Shown here: one piece after another, positions 1-11,490 of the stretch | How positions within the stretch are numbered: the first letter of the stretch is position 1 | Layout: each line of letters begins with the position of its first letter | NCBI GenBank assembly: GCA_005784505.1 | Contig: VCAZ01000092.1 | Coordinates: forward strand, 97,501 to 161,500 | Length of the DNA stretch: 64,000 nucleotides | Direction: 5' to 3' | Source of the DNA: Bagarius yarrelli | Taxonomy: Eukaryota; Chordata; Actinopteri; Siluriformes; Sisoridae | Made by a program: the position numbers and the translations under genes | The notes under the pieces: model-generated | The model's database searches: none | What the model saw: the letters and a program-made list of their open reading frames with translations, nothing else | What the model was told of the DNA's origin: nothing

Positions 1-288
1 GATAGATAGAAATAATAGAAAAATATCCAGATAGTCAGCAGTATTGGTATTTTTACACAGCCCTGTGCTTTATATTCTTATTAAAAACTAATCTAAACAA
101 TTTTTTTTGTATTGCATTTTACTGTATTGTAGATACTGAGGGGAAAAATGCATCAGATGTGTGGGACACATTACATAGCAGTCAGTAAAAAATCTGTTCA
201 ACACAGAGACCGATGAGGTCTGATCTCTCTTACACTTCACACAGGCCTTCAGTCGCCCACACAATACGGATACACAAGCTTGCTCAAA

Positions 289-289
<1 letters not shown>

Positions 290-347
<58 letters not shown>
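290..347. repeat. (CA)n microsatellite
   Basis: About 29 uninterrupted CA units, usable as a length-polymorphic marker. Histidine- or cysteine/valine-repeat open frames over it are artefacts. Confidence 0.98.
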
Positions 348-350
<3 letters not shown>

Positions 351-485
351 CGAGGGAGACCAATAAAACCCAACCTTAAGCTTTACCACATCCACAGGGG
401 ACAAACCACAACCACAGAATGCACATTTCATCTCCGTGTACATCAAAACACACATCCTGCCATCATTCGTTCCTCTCCCTGCAAC

Positions 486-488
<3 letters not shown>

Positions 489-556
<68 letters not shown>
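489..556. repeat. (TC)n microsatellite
   Basis: About 34 perfect TC units, only 140 bp from the CA array at 290-347. Confidence 0.98.
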
Positions 557-559
<3 letters not shown>

Positions 560-1640
560 AACCTTTTCCAGATTACATAATGTCCTTCCTGGTCCTCCCG
601 CACTGACATACGAAACCCGAAGCTCGATTACAAAGAAGACAAAAGCGCCGGCGATGAGAGGCTGCCAGTGCAGTGCATGTCATGTGATCCCGAGACACAG
701 AAAACAAATATTTAACACTGTTAATCTGCTGCTGAACTGAGGATCAGGTTTGTAAGTAAATAAAAATGATACGAGGGGTGTTACAAGTCTGGTTTCGAAC
801 ATGGAATGTGTGTGGAAGTTTTAATCCTTTACTAAATATTTAAATATATAAGAGACATGGTGTTTTCTGATTGGAGTGGAAGAACTCGAGTGTCCTGTAC
901 AGAGCCCTGACTCTGACTCAATCCCATTGGGATTAACTGCATCACCAACTGCACTCCAGACCTCCTCACCCAACATTAGTGTCTGATCTCACTAATACTA
1001 ATTTTACAAAGTCACACGCCACAATCTAGTGAATAGAGTAGAAATGTTAGAAACAACGCATACCGATGAGACTGTTCGGTGTTTCAATACTTTTGACGGA
1101 TCTGGAAATCTGTATGGGACTACCGGTGAGTGCTACAGAACGTTTGTTGGTGCCATTTCAACTATTATCCAAAACAGATTTTTTAAAAATTCCTGGTAGA
1201 CCTTTGTTTCTGGTAGACCTTTGGGAAGGTACTCATGATTATTTTTTGCTCTTATTAATAGGACAGAGGTATCAAGGGGGTGGGGGGGGGTGATGGGTAA
1301 AAAGAGAGAGGGACCTGAAAGAACCAGAGCCAAAATGAAACCTGGACCGCCGGAGTGCAACATATTGCGGGCACATGTGGGGCTTAACCCCCTACACTGG
1401 CCACTAATGAGTTTTTATTGAGGGAAACAACATTTAAGGAAAAACATTTTCAACAATTATTTGTATAAAATAATCAAATCAAATAATCAATAGCAAAATT
1501 TGGGATCTAACTGAACATCTGATTCCAGATGTCAGCGATGTTCTTTCCACTGCGCTTGCGTGCATCTCCATCACATATTTAAGCTTGCTGCACGAGATTT
1601 CACTCATTGTTTGAGGACAATAATGACTGACAGTAAAATT
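557..1640. other. no recognised feature
   Basis: Apparently unique sequence. A few CpGs at about 595-660 and a G-run at 1276-1290 are the only compositional features noticed. Confidence 0.5.
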
Positions 1641-2392
1641 GGGCCAGATTTACTAAAAAGACAGGGTTTGAGTCCCAGCACCACTAAGCCACCAGGTTTT
1701 TCCTCTAATGTGGCACAGATGGGATATGACTGACAAGCGTGTAAGCAGGAAAAAAAGCACATGGATTCCGATTTTTTCAGATCAGATTCGGGCCTCATTT
1801 GTCTAAGGAAATAAATCGGACATGAATCGGGAACCAGCATTAGCCTTTGCCGTGTAAGCAGACCGATCAGCTTTTTACCCGTCAATGCAAGTCGAACTTC
1901 TTGATGATGGCACATGACCACCAACGGTGATTATATAATAACTTATAGCGCAATTGTGTATTTCGATATTCGTTATTTTTGTTCACTTGAAGTCTGTTTT
2001 GTCGGTAAACAAATAAAAAAAATTAATGCACTTAATTAATCAATGCACAAAAAAAACCCATAGCTAATCAAGGCTACAACAAGGGCTCTCCTGTGTTTCT
2101 CCTCCTTCTAAAAAGAGCATTGTTTTGTTGACCTTTAAATATGATGCAAAAAGCAAAATACTGAATAATCATTTTGTCTTCATTCCTTTGCGACCATCGA
2201 TTATCGCACCATCTTTTACTTCCTTTTCTGGTCAGTACGTCCACCTTGGGTTGTTTTGCTAAGTATAGTGTAAAGGAAGAAAACGGATATGGGTCAGTTT
2301 TAAAGATGATGTCGACGGGTCGCCAAAAATAAAATCAGATACAGTCACCAAATCGGAATTGGCCATCAAGATCTGCAGTGTAAATGCACCCT
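1641..2392 (+). mobile_element. non-autonomous TIR DNA transposon, copy A (about 720 bp family)
   Basis: Homologous along nearly its whole length to 32971-33682 in the opposite orientation. Shared landmarks include CAGATGGGA, GTGTAAGCAGGAAAAAA, CGGGCCTCATTTGT, TTACTTCCTTTTCTGGTCAG and, at the end, TCTGCAGTGTAAATGCA. In the other copy the two ends are imperfect inverted repeats of each other (about 40 bp), which marks a cut-and-paste type element. No transposase reading frame is visible. The left end of this copy is interrupted by a SINE fragment at about 1651-1694. Superfamily not determined. Confidence 0.7.
1651..1694 (+). mobile_element. SINE fragment inside the TIR element
   Basis: A short match to the tRNA-like head of the window's main SINE family (GGTTTGAGTCCCAGCACCAC-type B box and CACCACTAAGCCACCA) lying where the left terminal repeat of the surrounding element should continue. 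Confidence 0.5.
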
Positions 2393-2498
2393 TGGTGTGC
2401 AACAGATCCGGAGCGTTGCTAATATTGTGGAAAGCGAGCGTGCATTTAAACGCAATTTTTTTCTTTACACACAATAGAAAATATGTAAAAGCATTAAA

Positions 2499-2812
2499 AT
2501 AGGGGAAGTGGTAGTCTAGTGGTGAAGGCCTGGTAAATGGCAAATCTGGTTCGATTCCCTGGGGCCCTGAGAAAAGCCCTTAACCCCATATCACTTCCCC
2601 AGTGATATCTTGTCTTTCAGATGTCCATCTGGACATAACCACGGACACTTTGCTGCAGCATGGGTAACCTACTGGTTTATCTGGTCAGATTAACCTACTG
2701 GTTTATCTGGTCAGAGGAGAACATTTTTATATGATTCTGTAAACTGCTTAAAAACAAACAAACAATCTCGATTGTTAAAGCGATATATAAAGAAAGGTGA
2801 CTCTACTATCTA
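2499..2812 (+). mobile_element. degenerate tRNA-derived SINE (main family or relative)
   Basis: Begins with a recognisable Pol III-type head (TGGTAGTCTAGTGGTGAAGG as A box, GGTTCGATTCC as B box), then GGGGCCCTGAGAAAAGCCCTTAACC as in other copies. The following part differs, ending TTGTTAAAGCGATATATAAAGAAAGG, so it may be a different subfamily. A 26-bp unit TAACCTACTGGTTTATCTGG.. is duplicated in tandem at 2665-2690 and 2691-2715. Confidence 0.55.
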
Positions 2813-2930
2813 TACATCTATCCATCCACCCATTTTTTAATCCATCCATCCATTTTTTTAAAATCAATCCATCTATCCATTAATTCTTTTATCCATCTAT
2901 TTTTTCTATCCATCTATTTTTTTTTATCAT
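2812..2930. repeat. degenerate (ATCC/ATCT)n tetranucleotide tract
   Basis: Interrupted TATC, ATCC and CATC units with T-runs, directly upstream of a SINE. Confidence 0.75.
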
Positions 2931-3129
2931 TTACATTTACATTACAGCATTTGGCAGACGCCCTTTTCCAGAGCGACTTACATTATCCTAATTCATACAA
3001 ATCTGAGCAACTAGGGGTTAAGGGCCTTGCTGAGGGGCCCAGCAGTGGAGGCTTGGTGGAGCTGGGAATCCAACCCACAATCTTCGGGTTGGTAGTCCAA
3101 CACCTTAACCATGAGCCACCACTTCCCCC
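2930..3129 (-). mobile_element. tRNA-derived SINE, near full length
   Basis: Reverse-complement copy: starts with the 3' tail signature (TTTACATTTACATTACAGCATTTGGCAGACG), passes CAGAGCGACTTACATT and GGGGCCCAGCAGTGG, and ends with the tRNA-like head (GGGAATCCAACCC as B box, CACCTTAACCATGAGCCACCAC as A box). Such SINEs depend on partner LINE machinery for movement. Confidence 0.9.
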
Positions 3130-3185
3130 ATCCATATATCCATCTTTTATCCATACATCCATCCATCCATCCATCCATCCATCCC
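3128..3185. repeat. (ATCC)n microsatellite
   Basis: Runs of ATCC/CATC at the head end of the adjacent SINE, least interrupted at 3155-3185. Confidence 0.85.
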
Positions 3186-3436
3186 CACACACAGTATGTT
3201 TATATGCTCTATTGTGTGTGTAATATTTTTACACTGGGTGTGACCAAGTTTCTATTTGCTTTATTTTTGCTTTTCAGCAACAGTCGGACTGAAACTAGTA
3301 GTCTGCATGTTTGCTGTTGGCAAAGGGGATAAATAAACTGCCGATATCACTAAGACACCAAGCACCGAGCTGGACACACGCGATTGCTGCACATTTACAT
3401 AGCTACTTTGTTGATCATGTGACGGAATGCTGTGTT

Positions 3437-3655
3437 TAGGGCTGCACGATATTTAAAAAAAAAAAAACCTGACATTGCGATTTTTAGGACAATTTTTACC
3501 ATATTTGACTCGCTCTATTTGTGAAGAATTTCATCTGCAAAATATATAATACACAAATTAGAATCATAGATAAATTCAATAGAACAAAGATGTAAATAAA
3601 ACAAACATTGATTTGTGGGTTTTTTTTGGGGGGGATTCAGATACAGACTGAATAA
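3437..3655 (+). mobile_element. truncated MITE-like end (TAGGGCTGCACGATATT type)
   Basis: TTTAGGGCTGCACGATATTTAAAAA followed by CTGACATTGCGATTTTT resembles the start of a hAT-like fish MITE family. No matching right terminal repeat was found, so the extent is approximate. Confidence 0.45.
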
Positions 3656-5071
3656 TCAAATGTAAAAATGGCACTGTATAAACTTTACTGTATAAATTTA
3701 ATACAATTAATCTTTGTTAAAAGTGTTTATTGCATCTGAATGCTTCAGACTTGCTCGAAATAACGGAACTGTGTGGAACTCCGTGAAACTGTGTGATTAA
3801 TCCATAAACCACATGTGTTCGGAATTGTAGTGCCGTGAAAGATAATCATCACTTTATATGGCACATCCTGTAATGTGACTACTGCAGACACACACATTGC
3901 CATGGTGATGCTGAAACCATATATTGTGCCGAGTTTCTCAATTAAAATGATACACAACGGTTGTATGAAGTTCTGATGGGGTCTTTCCTAAAATTACTGG
4001 TTCCAGTAACAAAAGCACTTTAAAGGGGAAGTGACGACACACCCGGCAGAACATTATGCCGTTTAGCTCGTCATGTTCCAGCCAGAGAAATTCTTTTGGG
4101 CATGAAACTAAAAAAAGCTGCGTTATTAATTCACTTCACCTTTGATTTTTGAGAACCTTCCCGCTTTGCGGCTGTCTGCTTTTCTTTGGCCCTCTCTTCT
4201 TTATCCTGACGGCTCGTTTGGCTTAGCATTTTTTCATCACTGTATAAAAATCGAGGATAATCGAGGGTTAAAAGTTACTTTAAAATGTAATTCATGTCCG
4301 AAAATGACATACAATACATCTTTATTTGTAAGAGAATGCAGAAGCACTGAAATATATTTTTACTCTCTATGAGACACCCAACAGGCAAGGTCGGGCGATG
4401 CATTTTGGTAGCCTGACTGGAAGACAATAAGTCCCGAGACGTCAGGCTAGCAATTTTGAAAAACAGTGATCACAAATACTGGCTATGAATTAAAAAAAAC
4501 AAGTCAAAAGAAACATTAGCTCTCACTTGTTATGCCAATTGTTTGGTTGTCATAGCAGCACTTCCTGCTCTCCCTCCTATTTGTATTATGAAGGACATTA
4601 AACATGAACTCGATTTCTTTCTCGTGCGCTCTTGTTATGAATGAGCAACCAGACGTGGGTGGAGAAACAAGCAAAAAGGAAGAATAAAAAAAAATCTGAT
4701 TGAAGGGGGGCAAATAAAAAGGTAACCTTAGAAACGACTTTGTGATGGACTAGTTTCGCATTTACTGACTGAATGCGACAGATAAAGCATTAAATATTAA
4801 AAATTGTAATGGAAAGCTCTATAAAAGGTTTCATTTGCCCTCAACATGTGAGCATAATTAGACAATCAGAAAACACCAACATATGGAGAAAGGGAAACAT
4901 TTACATTCTGTTTCATTCTATTTGCTATTTAATAAAAATCTGAATTAGTAAATCAGATAAATGATAAAATAAATATTAACTTTGAGTTGAGTTTATGTAT
5001 AAATATATATTAATTTAATAAATGTTCTTTAACACACGTTTGCAACAGAGACAATGGCTCTATGCGTTAGC
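3655..5071. other. no recognised gene; unassigned sequence
   Basis: Contains a 9-bp hairpin (TAGCCTGAC at 4409-4417, GTCAGGCTA at 4441-4449). Its flanking CAGGCTACCAAAATG-type motif recurs near 7010 and 15990-16035, suggesting decayed transposon DNA. Short open frames resemble no known protein. Confidence 0.4.
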
Positions 5072-5129
5072 GCTAGAGGTGTCTGACTGGTCTTGTAAGA
5101 ATGTGACGATGAGAGAAGTAACGATATAA

Positions 5130-5640
5130 GATGCCCCACCACATTTAAATCGTTTGTGTGGCAACATTTTGGTGGCAATAAAAAACGGTTAAAGTATGAT
5201 GGACTCGGCAAAGACAGTATTGCAAACATTGTAAGAAATGAATACCGTAAATCTCTGCTAACACGATCTGCATCGCTAACCTAACCGTGTGCGTAATACG
5301 GATGTGGCTGTGCGCAAGGCAGGATTTGAGCCGCACATCAAATGCTTTGCACACAATAAACTTCGCTACACAGGCTAGACTTGGTGTTGTGCGTGTCAGT
5401 CGTTTGCTCAGCTGGGTGAGATACGTGGCTGTTTTGTTTCCAGAGTTCAACAGCTGTCACAGTATTGATGTCCAAGCAGAAGCTGTTACAGCTGCCACCA
5501 CACAAATTAATAATGGTGGTCGCCACACGATAGAATTTAACATTGGATATGTTGGTTCGTTAACTGGAACAGCAAAACATGACCATATCTTAGGCTGTTC
5601 CGTGTATCTCAGGCATTAGAAGAATTTAAGAGAGTTTCTT
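5130..5640 (+). pseudogene. hAT-family transposase remnant (ZBED-like), multiple breaks
   Basis: Seen: joined across frames the translation gives a BED-finger-like stretch (SFVWQHFGGNKK), then INFATQARLGVVRVSRLL, then, after a frameshift, VLMSKQKLLQLPPHKL and VATR*NLTLDMLVR*LEQQ. Known: hAT transposases of the ZBED1-like group carry HTLNLA-Q-GL, a KQ.LLGLP.HKL segment and TRWNSTLDMLERFLEQQ in the same order. Both tryptophans of the last motif are stop codons here, and at least one frameshift separates the blocks, so it cannot encode an active enzyme. The C-terminal dimerisation region is missing: about 170 codons remain of a usual 600 or more. Confidence 0.75.
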
Positions 5641-5871
5641 GCACTTTGCGTTGTAAGAGAGCACTACTATGATTATAGTCACACTAACTATTATAGTTAC
5701 TGATTTCACAGGGATATGCGTGTTTATTTATATTATTTTTGTGCGATCCCTTGCCTGTCAGTATGTGGGAAAACATTATGCACAGCGTTTAGATGTTGTT
5801 TATTACCGCATATATTTGATTAAAATAAGACAAATTTTTATTACTGAAAATTTGTTTTAAAAAGTCTAAAT

Positions 5872-5975
5872 ATCTCGTCTCGTTCACCCAGTTTCGTGAA
5901 CCCAGTCTCATGTCTCGTCATGTCTTGTCTCGTTCTTATGAACCCAGTCTTGTGTCTCGTCTTGTCTCGTCACAC
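5872..5975. repeat. GTCTCGT-rich sub-terminal tandem repeat
   Basis: Two imperfect copies of a roughly 45-bp unit containing TCTCGTTC, GAACCCAGTCT and GTCTCGTC. It lies just inside the right end of the hAT remnant. Confidence 0.7.
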
Positions 5976-5985
5976 CTCTTAGAAT

Positions 5986-7689
5986 AGTGTCCTAATTATA
6001 TGTTCTTTTCCCTAAACAAACAATTTGACTGTATTAAGTACATTTTAAACTCAGGGGTCTTTTACTGATGCTAATAGCTTCGTTGAGCCTCCTAATGACC
6101 ATCCTTCAAAAGTTTTTTTTTTTTTTTTTTAGCTACAAAACAAAAATCTGGTGCTGAACAATCATATGACCTTTTCAGAAAGCGAATCGTGTACATTGTG
6201 AGATACTAACAGAAAACGATCGACATCATCGCAGACGCTTCACGATTTGGTACACAAGTAGAGTTTCTTGCTTAAATGCTGTGCAAACCATGAGCCAACC
6301 ATGCAAAATACCAGGCTGCAGTTTGGTCTGATGGTACACACCGATGTAAAGACGTTCCACAAACAGGAAATAACCACCAGCATGTAATCCCGTCACACTC
6401 CATAAACATACACACACTTCCATCGCTTTATCCTCTGTTTCCTCCTTGGTGAACGAGGACACAACCTTTCTGTTAGATCAAACTCTTAATAAAGCCCTAA
6501 TCCACCAGCAGAAGAACTATATATTCGCCACTGACAGATTTCGCCATTCTATTTTAAATGGCCTAGAAATAGGAGGCCATCTATTATAGCGCCGTGTGCA
6601 GAACAGCTCTTTCTGTCCTGTTGGCTTGTGTCTTGTTTTCTGCACAGCCAAACCCATTTCCCAAATAAGGACCAGAGATGATTTACCTTTGCCTTCGATA
6701 AGGACGCTGTGGACTGTAATGGACATGCTGAGAAAACATGTAGATTTAAATACATTGTTTTAAGTGCAGTGAAAATAGAGGCGAGTTTTATTACCTGATT
6801 AACAAAATGAAACTATTGCCACTGTTTGACAAGAATCTTTAATCCGAGCACTTGCAACCCTCTGCATTTCAGAAATAATTAATGTTTGTAAAAAAATTAA
6901 CATTTTTAACCCAGGTTTTAGGCTGATGATTAAAAAAAAACCCCGTCATAATACAATATTCAGAATTGAGACTTACAAAATGGCCGACGTTCCAGGTTTA
7001 CTGTGTCTTTCAGTCGAGCTACCAAAACGTATTCCCGCCCTGCCAGCTGGTCCATCATGTAGGTCGAAAAAACATTTTCAATGCTTTTGAATTCTTCTAC
7101 ATAAAATTATATATATTTATATTTGGATAATTATGTTAATAATTTTCATGCATCAAGGTTAGGTTTTAGGTTTTAAAATCACGCAAACTGTGTATTGGAA
7201 GCGGCAGAACTGAATTTACACAAGATATTTGTCAAAGATTCTCGGGATCAGTTGATCACCAATTTCTAACAAAAACTGAAGAGTGCCTGCCTGAAGGACC
7301 ACCAGGAATTTGAAGACGCATAGCGTGAGACAGAGAACTGCTGAGGATATTTTGTCCACGATAAGTGTTTCTGTATTTATACTTTACCATTTAAGATTTT
7401 TCCCTGTCGTTCATGTGGTATTAATTTTATACCTGTAAAAAGACGTTAATTAAGGAAAGTTTATAATAATGATGCTTGTCACAACTGTGAACTATGACAT
7501 ACAGTAGAATGTGTTGTTACAGTAAGTTTAGCAAGTTTACTAATCAGCAAGTTTATATTTAATTGACTTTATTTATTAAGATCCAAATAGAAGCTGTAAA
7601 AAGTAATGAAATATAGTGCTTTTCATTTCTGAAGTATTATTTTATTATTATAAAGTAATTTCTGTTGATTTTCTGTATAACTACATCGT
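5986..7689. other. no recognised gene
   Basis: AT-rich. A T-run lies at 6112-6130. At 7012-7030 a GAGCTACCAAAACGTATT motif resembles motifs at 4400 and 16000, hinting that part of this DNA belongs to the element ending at 7748. Confidence 0.4.
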
Positions 7690-7748
7690 AAAGTATATCA
7701 TTTCACTAACCGCAAAATAGAATTTTGGTTATACCGCCCAACCCTAGT
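7690..7748. mobile_element. MITE-like right end (..ACCGCCCAACCCTAG)
   Basis: GGTTATACCGCCCAACCCTAG is the complement of a CTAGGGTTGGGCGGTAT-type terminus. The partner left end is not recognisable nearby. Confidence 0.45.
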
Positions 7749-8164
7749 TCCAAAAAATTACAAACAAAATATACTAATTACGGTTACATTCTTTTATACT
7801 TTGCTTAGGGTTAAAATAAGCTTGACAAAATCAATCACCGGTTTTCTGTTCAGGAGCTGCTGAGAGCAACGGCTGGGTAAGATGACCTTAAATCAAAACC
7901 CAGACGATTCAATGAAAAATTTTACCTTGGTTTTGATTAAAAAACATTTTTTTTCTCATTTACTGCATTTTTCTTTGGCACAAACTCCTCCGGTTGCATA
8001 GTTGACTCTCATCTCGGTCATTTTGCTTCGGCACCACTGATTCGACCAGGCGGAGTCACGTGACTTTGGCCATATTACTGCCAAGCTAATACTTCCTAAG
8101 TAAGATCTCTAATGCTCTCCTCTCTGAGACTGCTGCAACATGGCTGACCCCATTGCTTTGACTA

Positions 8165-8298
8165 TAAGATCTTGGGATACATTCCCAGGACTACCAGTGG
8201 TGGGCCCCTGAGCAAGACCCTTAACTGCTTAGCTGTGCAAATGAGCTGAATAGCAAGTCTTTTTGGACAAAAGCATTAGCTTAATGGCGTAAATAGAC
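8165..8298 (+). mobile_element. degenerate tRNA-derived SINE
   Basis: TGGGCCCCTGAGCAAGACCCTTAACTGCTTAGCTGTGCAAATGAG and TTTGGACAAAAGC..TTAATGGCGTAAAT align with the body and tail of the main SINE family. The head is badly decayed. Confidence 0.7.
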
Positions 8299-9638
8299 GG
8301 AGATAAAACTCTACAAGTTTATCATGGTTAGCACAATCATTTCTTTTCTTTTTTCCTTTTAACCCTTTATTTATTTTTCTGTTTTAGTGTGTAGGAATTC
8401 ATGATGATATCCATTTTAAAATCCATGTCTGTTCTAGGTTGGTGGGGGTATAAACACTTGCGCTCTGTATCTGAACTACATTTCAACACATCTGCGCCTC
8501 TTCCTCCTCCATTGCAATGCTGTTGAAATGTGACCCATTAAATAAAATTTAAAAAAAAAGGAATTGAGGGTAGATATTCGTTCTTACAGGTCTCTTGCCT
8601 TACGGCGTGTGTGTGGGGTCACCAGCAATTTTTAAATCTTATGTGAATCCCTCACCGATTTCCGTATTTCTGTTGATATTAAAATAGTAATAGTTCGAAA
8701 CTTAAAGAAAACATAGTTTGAAAGAGAGAGAGAGAGAAAGAAAATGTAGGATGATGCATCGCCTCGGGCTGTGGCTCTGCACGAGTGGCCTCTATACGGA
8801 ATGGGGGAAAAAAAAAAAAAGAGAGAGAGAGAGAGAAGGTAGGCAGGGAAAAAAAATGTCTTATTTAGGCTACTTCCGTCCTTTATGTCCTTCTGGAGTC
8901 CTAATCTATGAGCCATGTGTGTTTAAAGAGGCTAGCTTGCGCATGCATGTACACACAAACACACACGCATGCATGAGCGGACAGCCTGAGCACCACGTGG
9001 GCGGATGATGCTCAAAATCTGTGCAGTTGCCATAGTGACAGGCTTGCAATACCCCCCCCTTCAAACAGGAGTTTTGTTTTGTGTAACGCTGAAATAGAAG
9101 CGTTTGCACTTTAGTACCTTGCTGCACCGAGGGGGAGGAGGGCGAGCTGTAAAAGGTAATAGCATAGGCATGCTGGCGCTGCGCATACACACGCTGGTGT
9201 TCTACTTCCTGTGGCTTTTAAGTGGTCCGGTTAGGGTCTGTTCATTGCGGCCTGACTCGATTTTCTTGCCTTTGCCTCGTATCTGGAAATAGTCGTAACT
9301 AATGGGTTTCTATGGACGTCCGGTTGAATTCTAGTGCATTTAAATAGTCTGTTAATACCAGTGCTTTCATTTATGAATGCAGTGTTTAGTCTGTATTTTT
9401 TTTCCTTCTTTCTGTGCCAGACGTTAAGAAAAATAACGCCGCAAAAACAAACTGAGCTGCAAAAATTGTGAAGTCTTTTAAAAAATATAAAATAAAAGTA
9501 GAGAGGATGCAACACATGAGATTGGTTAATACTGGTTGTTTACATTGACGGTCATCATATCTGAAGTGCAGATTCAGGTCAGCTGAGGTCGGATGTATTT
9601 AGTGGCAGCTCCATATTCATGCTTTAGCGAGTTTCAAG
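8299..9638. other. no recognised gene; short GA tracts
   Basis: Purine tracts at 8720-8745 and 8808-8838 (A-run followed by GA units). A short stretch at 9120-9180 is somewhat GC-rich. No protein family recognised. Confidence 0.45.
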
Positions 9639-9833
9639 TAGGGCTGGTCGATTAATCGAAAAAAAAAAAAATTGAAACTGAAATTACGTCTGGTTTCATT
9701 TGGTCAGTGGCGCTAAGGTTACATAGTGAAGAGGAACATAAAAGTAAGAAAATGTTGTTGATGTATTAATCGTAATCACGATAAATTGTTCAATTAATCA
9801 AGGTTTTGATTTTTGGTCATATCGCCCAGCCTT
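9639..9833. mobile_element. MITE, hAT-like (TAGGGCTGG..CCCAGCCTT)
   Basis: About 195 bp with inverted ends: TAGGGCTGGTCGATTAATCG at the left and GGTCATATCGCCCAGCCTT at the right. The interior AATCGTAATCACGATAAATTG is typical of this fish MITE class. The flanking octamers match at only 5 of 8 positions, so a target duplication is not proven. Confidence 0.65.
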
Positions 9834-9860
9834 GGCTTTGAGCATGAAGTGTATCAATTA

Positions 9861-10030
9861 AGGGTGACCAAACTCAGTCCTGAAGGGTCCTGCAGAGTTT
9901 AGCTCCAACCCTAAGCAAACACACCTGAAACACTTAATTAAGATTCTGCTAGGTACACCTGAAACTTACAGGTAGGTGTTTTAAGGCAAGCTGGAGCTAA
10001 ACTCTTTTGGACAGAGTTTGATCATCCCTG
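9861..10030. mobile_element. palindromic hAT-like MITE (AGGGTGACCAAACTC)
   Basis: Left end AGGGTGACCAAACTCAGTCC and right end GACAGAGTTTGATCATCCCTG are inverted repeats. Inside, AGAGTTTAGCTCCAACC is mirrored by AGCTGGAGCTAAACTC. This is the layout of a common fish non-autonomous hAT family. No transposase. Confidence 0.8.
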
Positions 10031-10329
10031 GCATAAAGCAACGATCGAGCATCGCATGGGACCGTTACTGTTATGTCCTTACACTTTTTATGTGTAACCG
10101 CTTTCCGCTTTTTGGAATATGCAGCATGCAGTCCATCAATATCATCCCAACAAACTACATCCCATGCAGGTACTCTGCAACAATGCTTTATGATAAATCC
10201 TCCAAGCGCTATAAAAGACCCCAAAGAGAAAAATCTAGCAGCAGCTCAGAATCTTTAAAATCTATTATCCTGTTTAAAATCCTGTTTTTCTAAACAACAA
10301 ATAGGGGTTAAATTCTAACTTTTTCATAA

Positions 10330-10403
10330 AAATGATCGGTACCAAATGATATGAAACATTATACCGTGATGATATTTTTTTTGCTGTATTGCCCAGCCCT
10401 AGA
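10330..10403. mobile_element. MITE right end (..GCCCAGCCCTAG)
   Basis: ATTATACCGTGATGATATTTTTTTTGCTGTATTGCCCAGCCCTAG: the complement of a CTAGGGCTGGGC-type terminus, with no left partner seen. Confidence 0.5.
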
Positions 10404-11324
10404 TTTTGAAGTGTTTCTTTTGTTCATTGCTTTTTTTTTTTAATATGATAAATGATGTGCAGTGTGAAGTTGAGCCAACACCTGGTTGATTTGCTCAGAT
10501 TTGAGCTCACACGGACCAATGTTTAAGCTTTCTTACATAAGCAAGTCAATGAATAACAAAAGGCAAATGTTCTCATCTTGCAGATTTTAACCGTTTGTCT
10601 TAAATTAGTAACCTGCCACATGTAAACCCATTGGCAGGTTAGGTCCATGAACAGCCCAGTGTTGGGTTTTCTAGGACTGCTTTCTCCACATGTAGTGTTA
10701 AGGCGGTTTAAACCCAGGCCTGAGAGCCGGTCTCAGTTAGCTTCCAAGCCAACCAAAGCATGATTCAATACGCTGCAGAAACACGTTTGAATCCTGGAAA
10801 AACCTGAATCGGCCAAATTACAGGAAGTAAGCGGTGCATGCTGTGTGCTTTCGGTTCAGAGGTCTAGCTCTGCAGAAGATCTCACAGCCACACACAAACA
10901 CACACACACACTGTGGTCAGTAATGCTTTCCAGTGTAAACTACCTTTATAGCAAGCTGCAAACCAGCAACAGATCATTTGTATGTAGGTCTAACCACGAC
11001 AAAGTGCATGTGGTCACTAAATCAGACCGAAACCACAGATTTACATGAACCAGTTAGAAACTCATTTCCATGACAAACAATAAAATCAACAGGGAAAACA
11101 GGAACAGGAATTATTAGGAATTAATTAGGAAATTGCAACTTGGTGTGCTAGCCTATAACAGGGAAGTAAAAAAAAATAATAATAATGTGGGGAAAAAATC
11201 TTGCAGCCTAATCTTGATTAAAACAACTTGCACACAGCAATGCAGGGCTACTGAGGCCACACCTTTGCATGCATTGCACATTCCTCCAAAACACACCCCC
11301 AGCTATTTATTCGCATATCCCGTC
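10404..11324. other. no recognised gene
   Basis: Includes a short CA-rich run at 10890-10910. No transposon or exon recognised. Confidence 0.45.
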
Positions 11325-11490
11325 TTGGAGGGTTGGGGCGCAGGGTCAGCGAAGATACAGTGCCCCCTGGAGCGGGAAGAGTTGAAGGTCTTGCTTAAGG
11401 ACCCAACAGTGGCTGACTGGAAAGGGTGACTCTAACCCAGGTCTTCCTGGTCAACTCGGCACCTTAACTTTTTGAGCCACCGCTGCCCCA
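11325..11490 (-). mobile_element. second SINE family (family B), reverse orientation
   Basis: GTGCCCCCTGGAGCGGGAAGAG, TTGCTTAAGGACCCAACAGTGG and a terminal ACCTTAACTTTTTGAGCCACCGCTGCCCC match, in reverse, the copies at 34555, 55730 and 60355. It has a tRNA-like head but a different tail from the main SINE. Confidence 0.7.

Larger units (their letters stand above)
5072..5985 (+). mobile_element. decayed hAT transposon with Tol2-like termini
   Basis: Left end TAGAGGTGT (5072) and right end ACACCTCT (about 5973-5980) are inverted repeats matching the hAT terminal form CAGAGGTGT with the first base changed. Between them lies a broken hAT transposase. The right sub-terminal part (5872-5970) has tandem GTCTCGT / TGAACCCAGTCT motifs, such as hAT elements carry near their ends. 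No clear 8-bp target duplication was found. Confidence 0.65.

Noticed and set aside
5287..5619. 110-codon frame as an independent small gene
   Set aside because: It crosses from one frame of a hAT transposase into non-coding frames; the homologous blocks lie in two frames with stops, so it is a pseudogene fragment.
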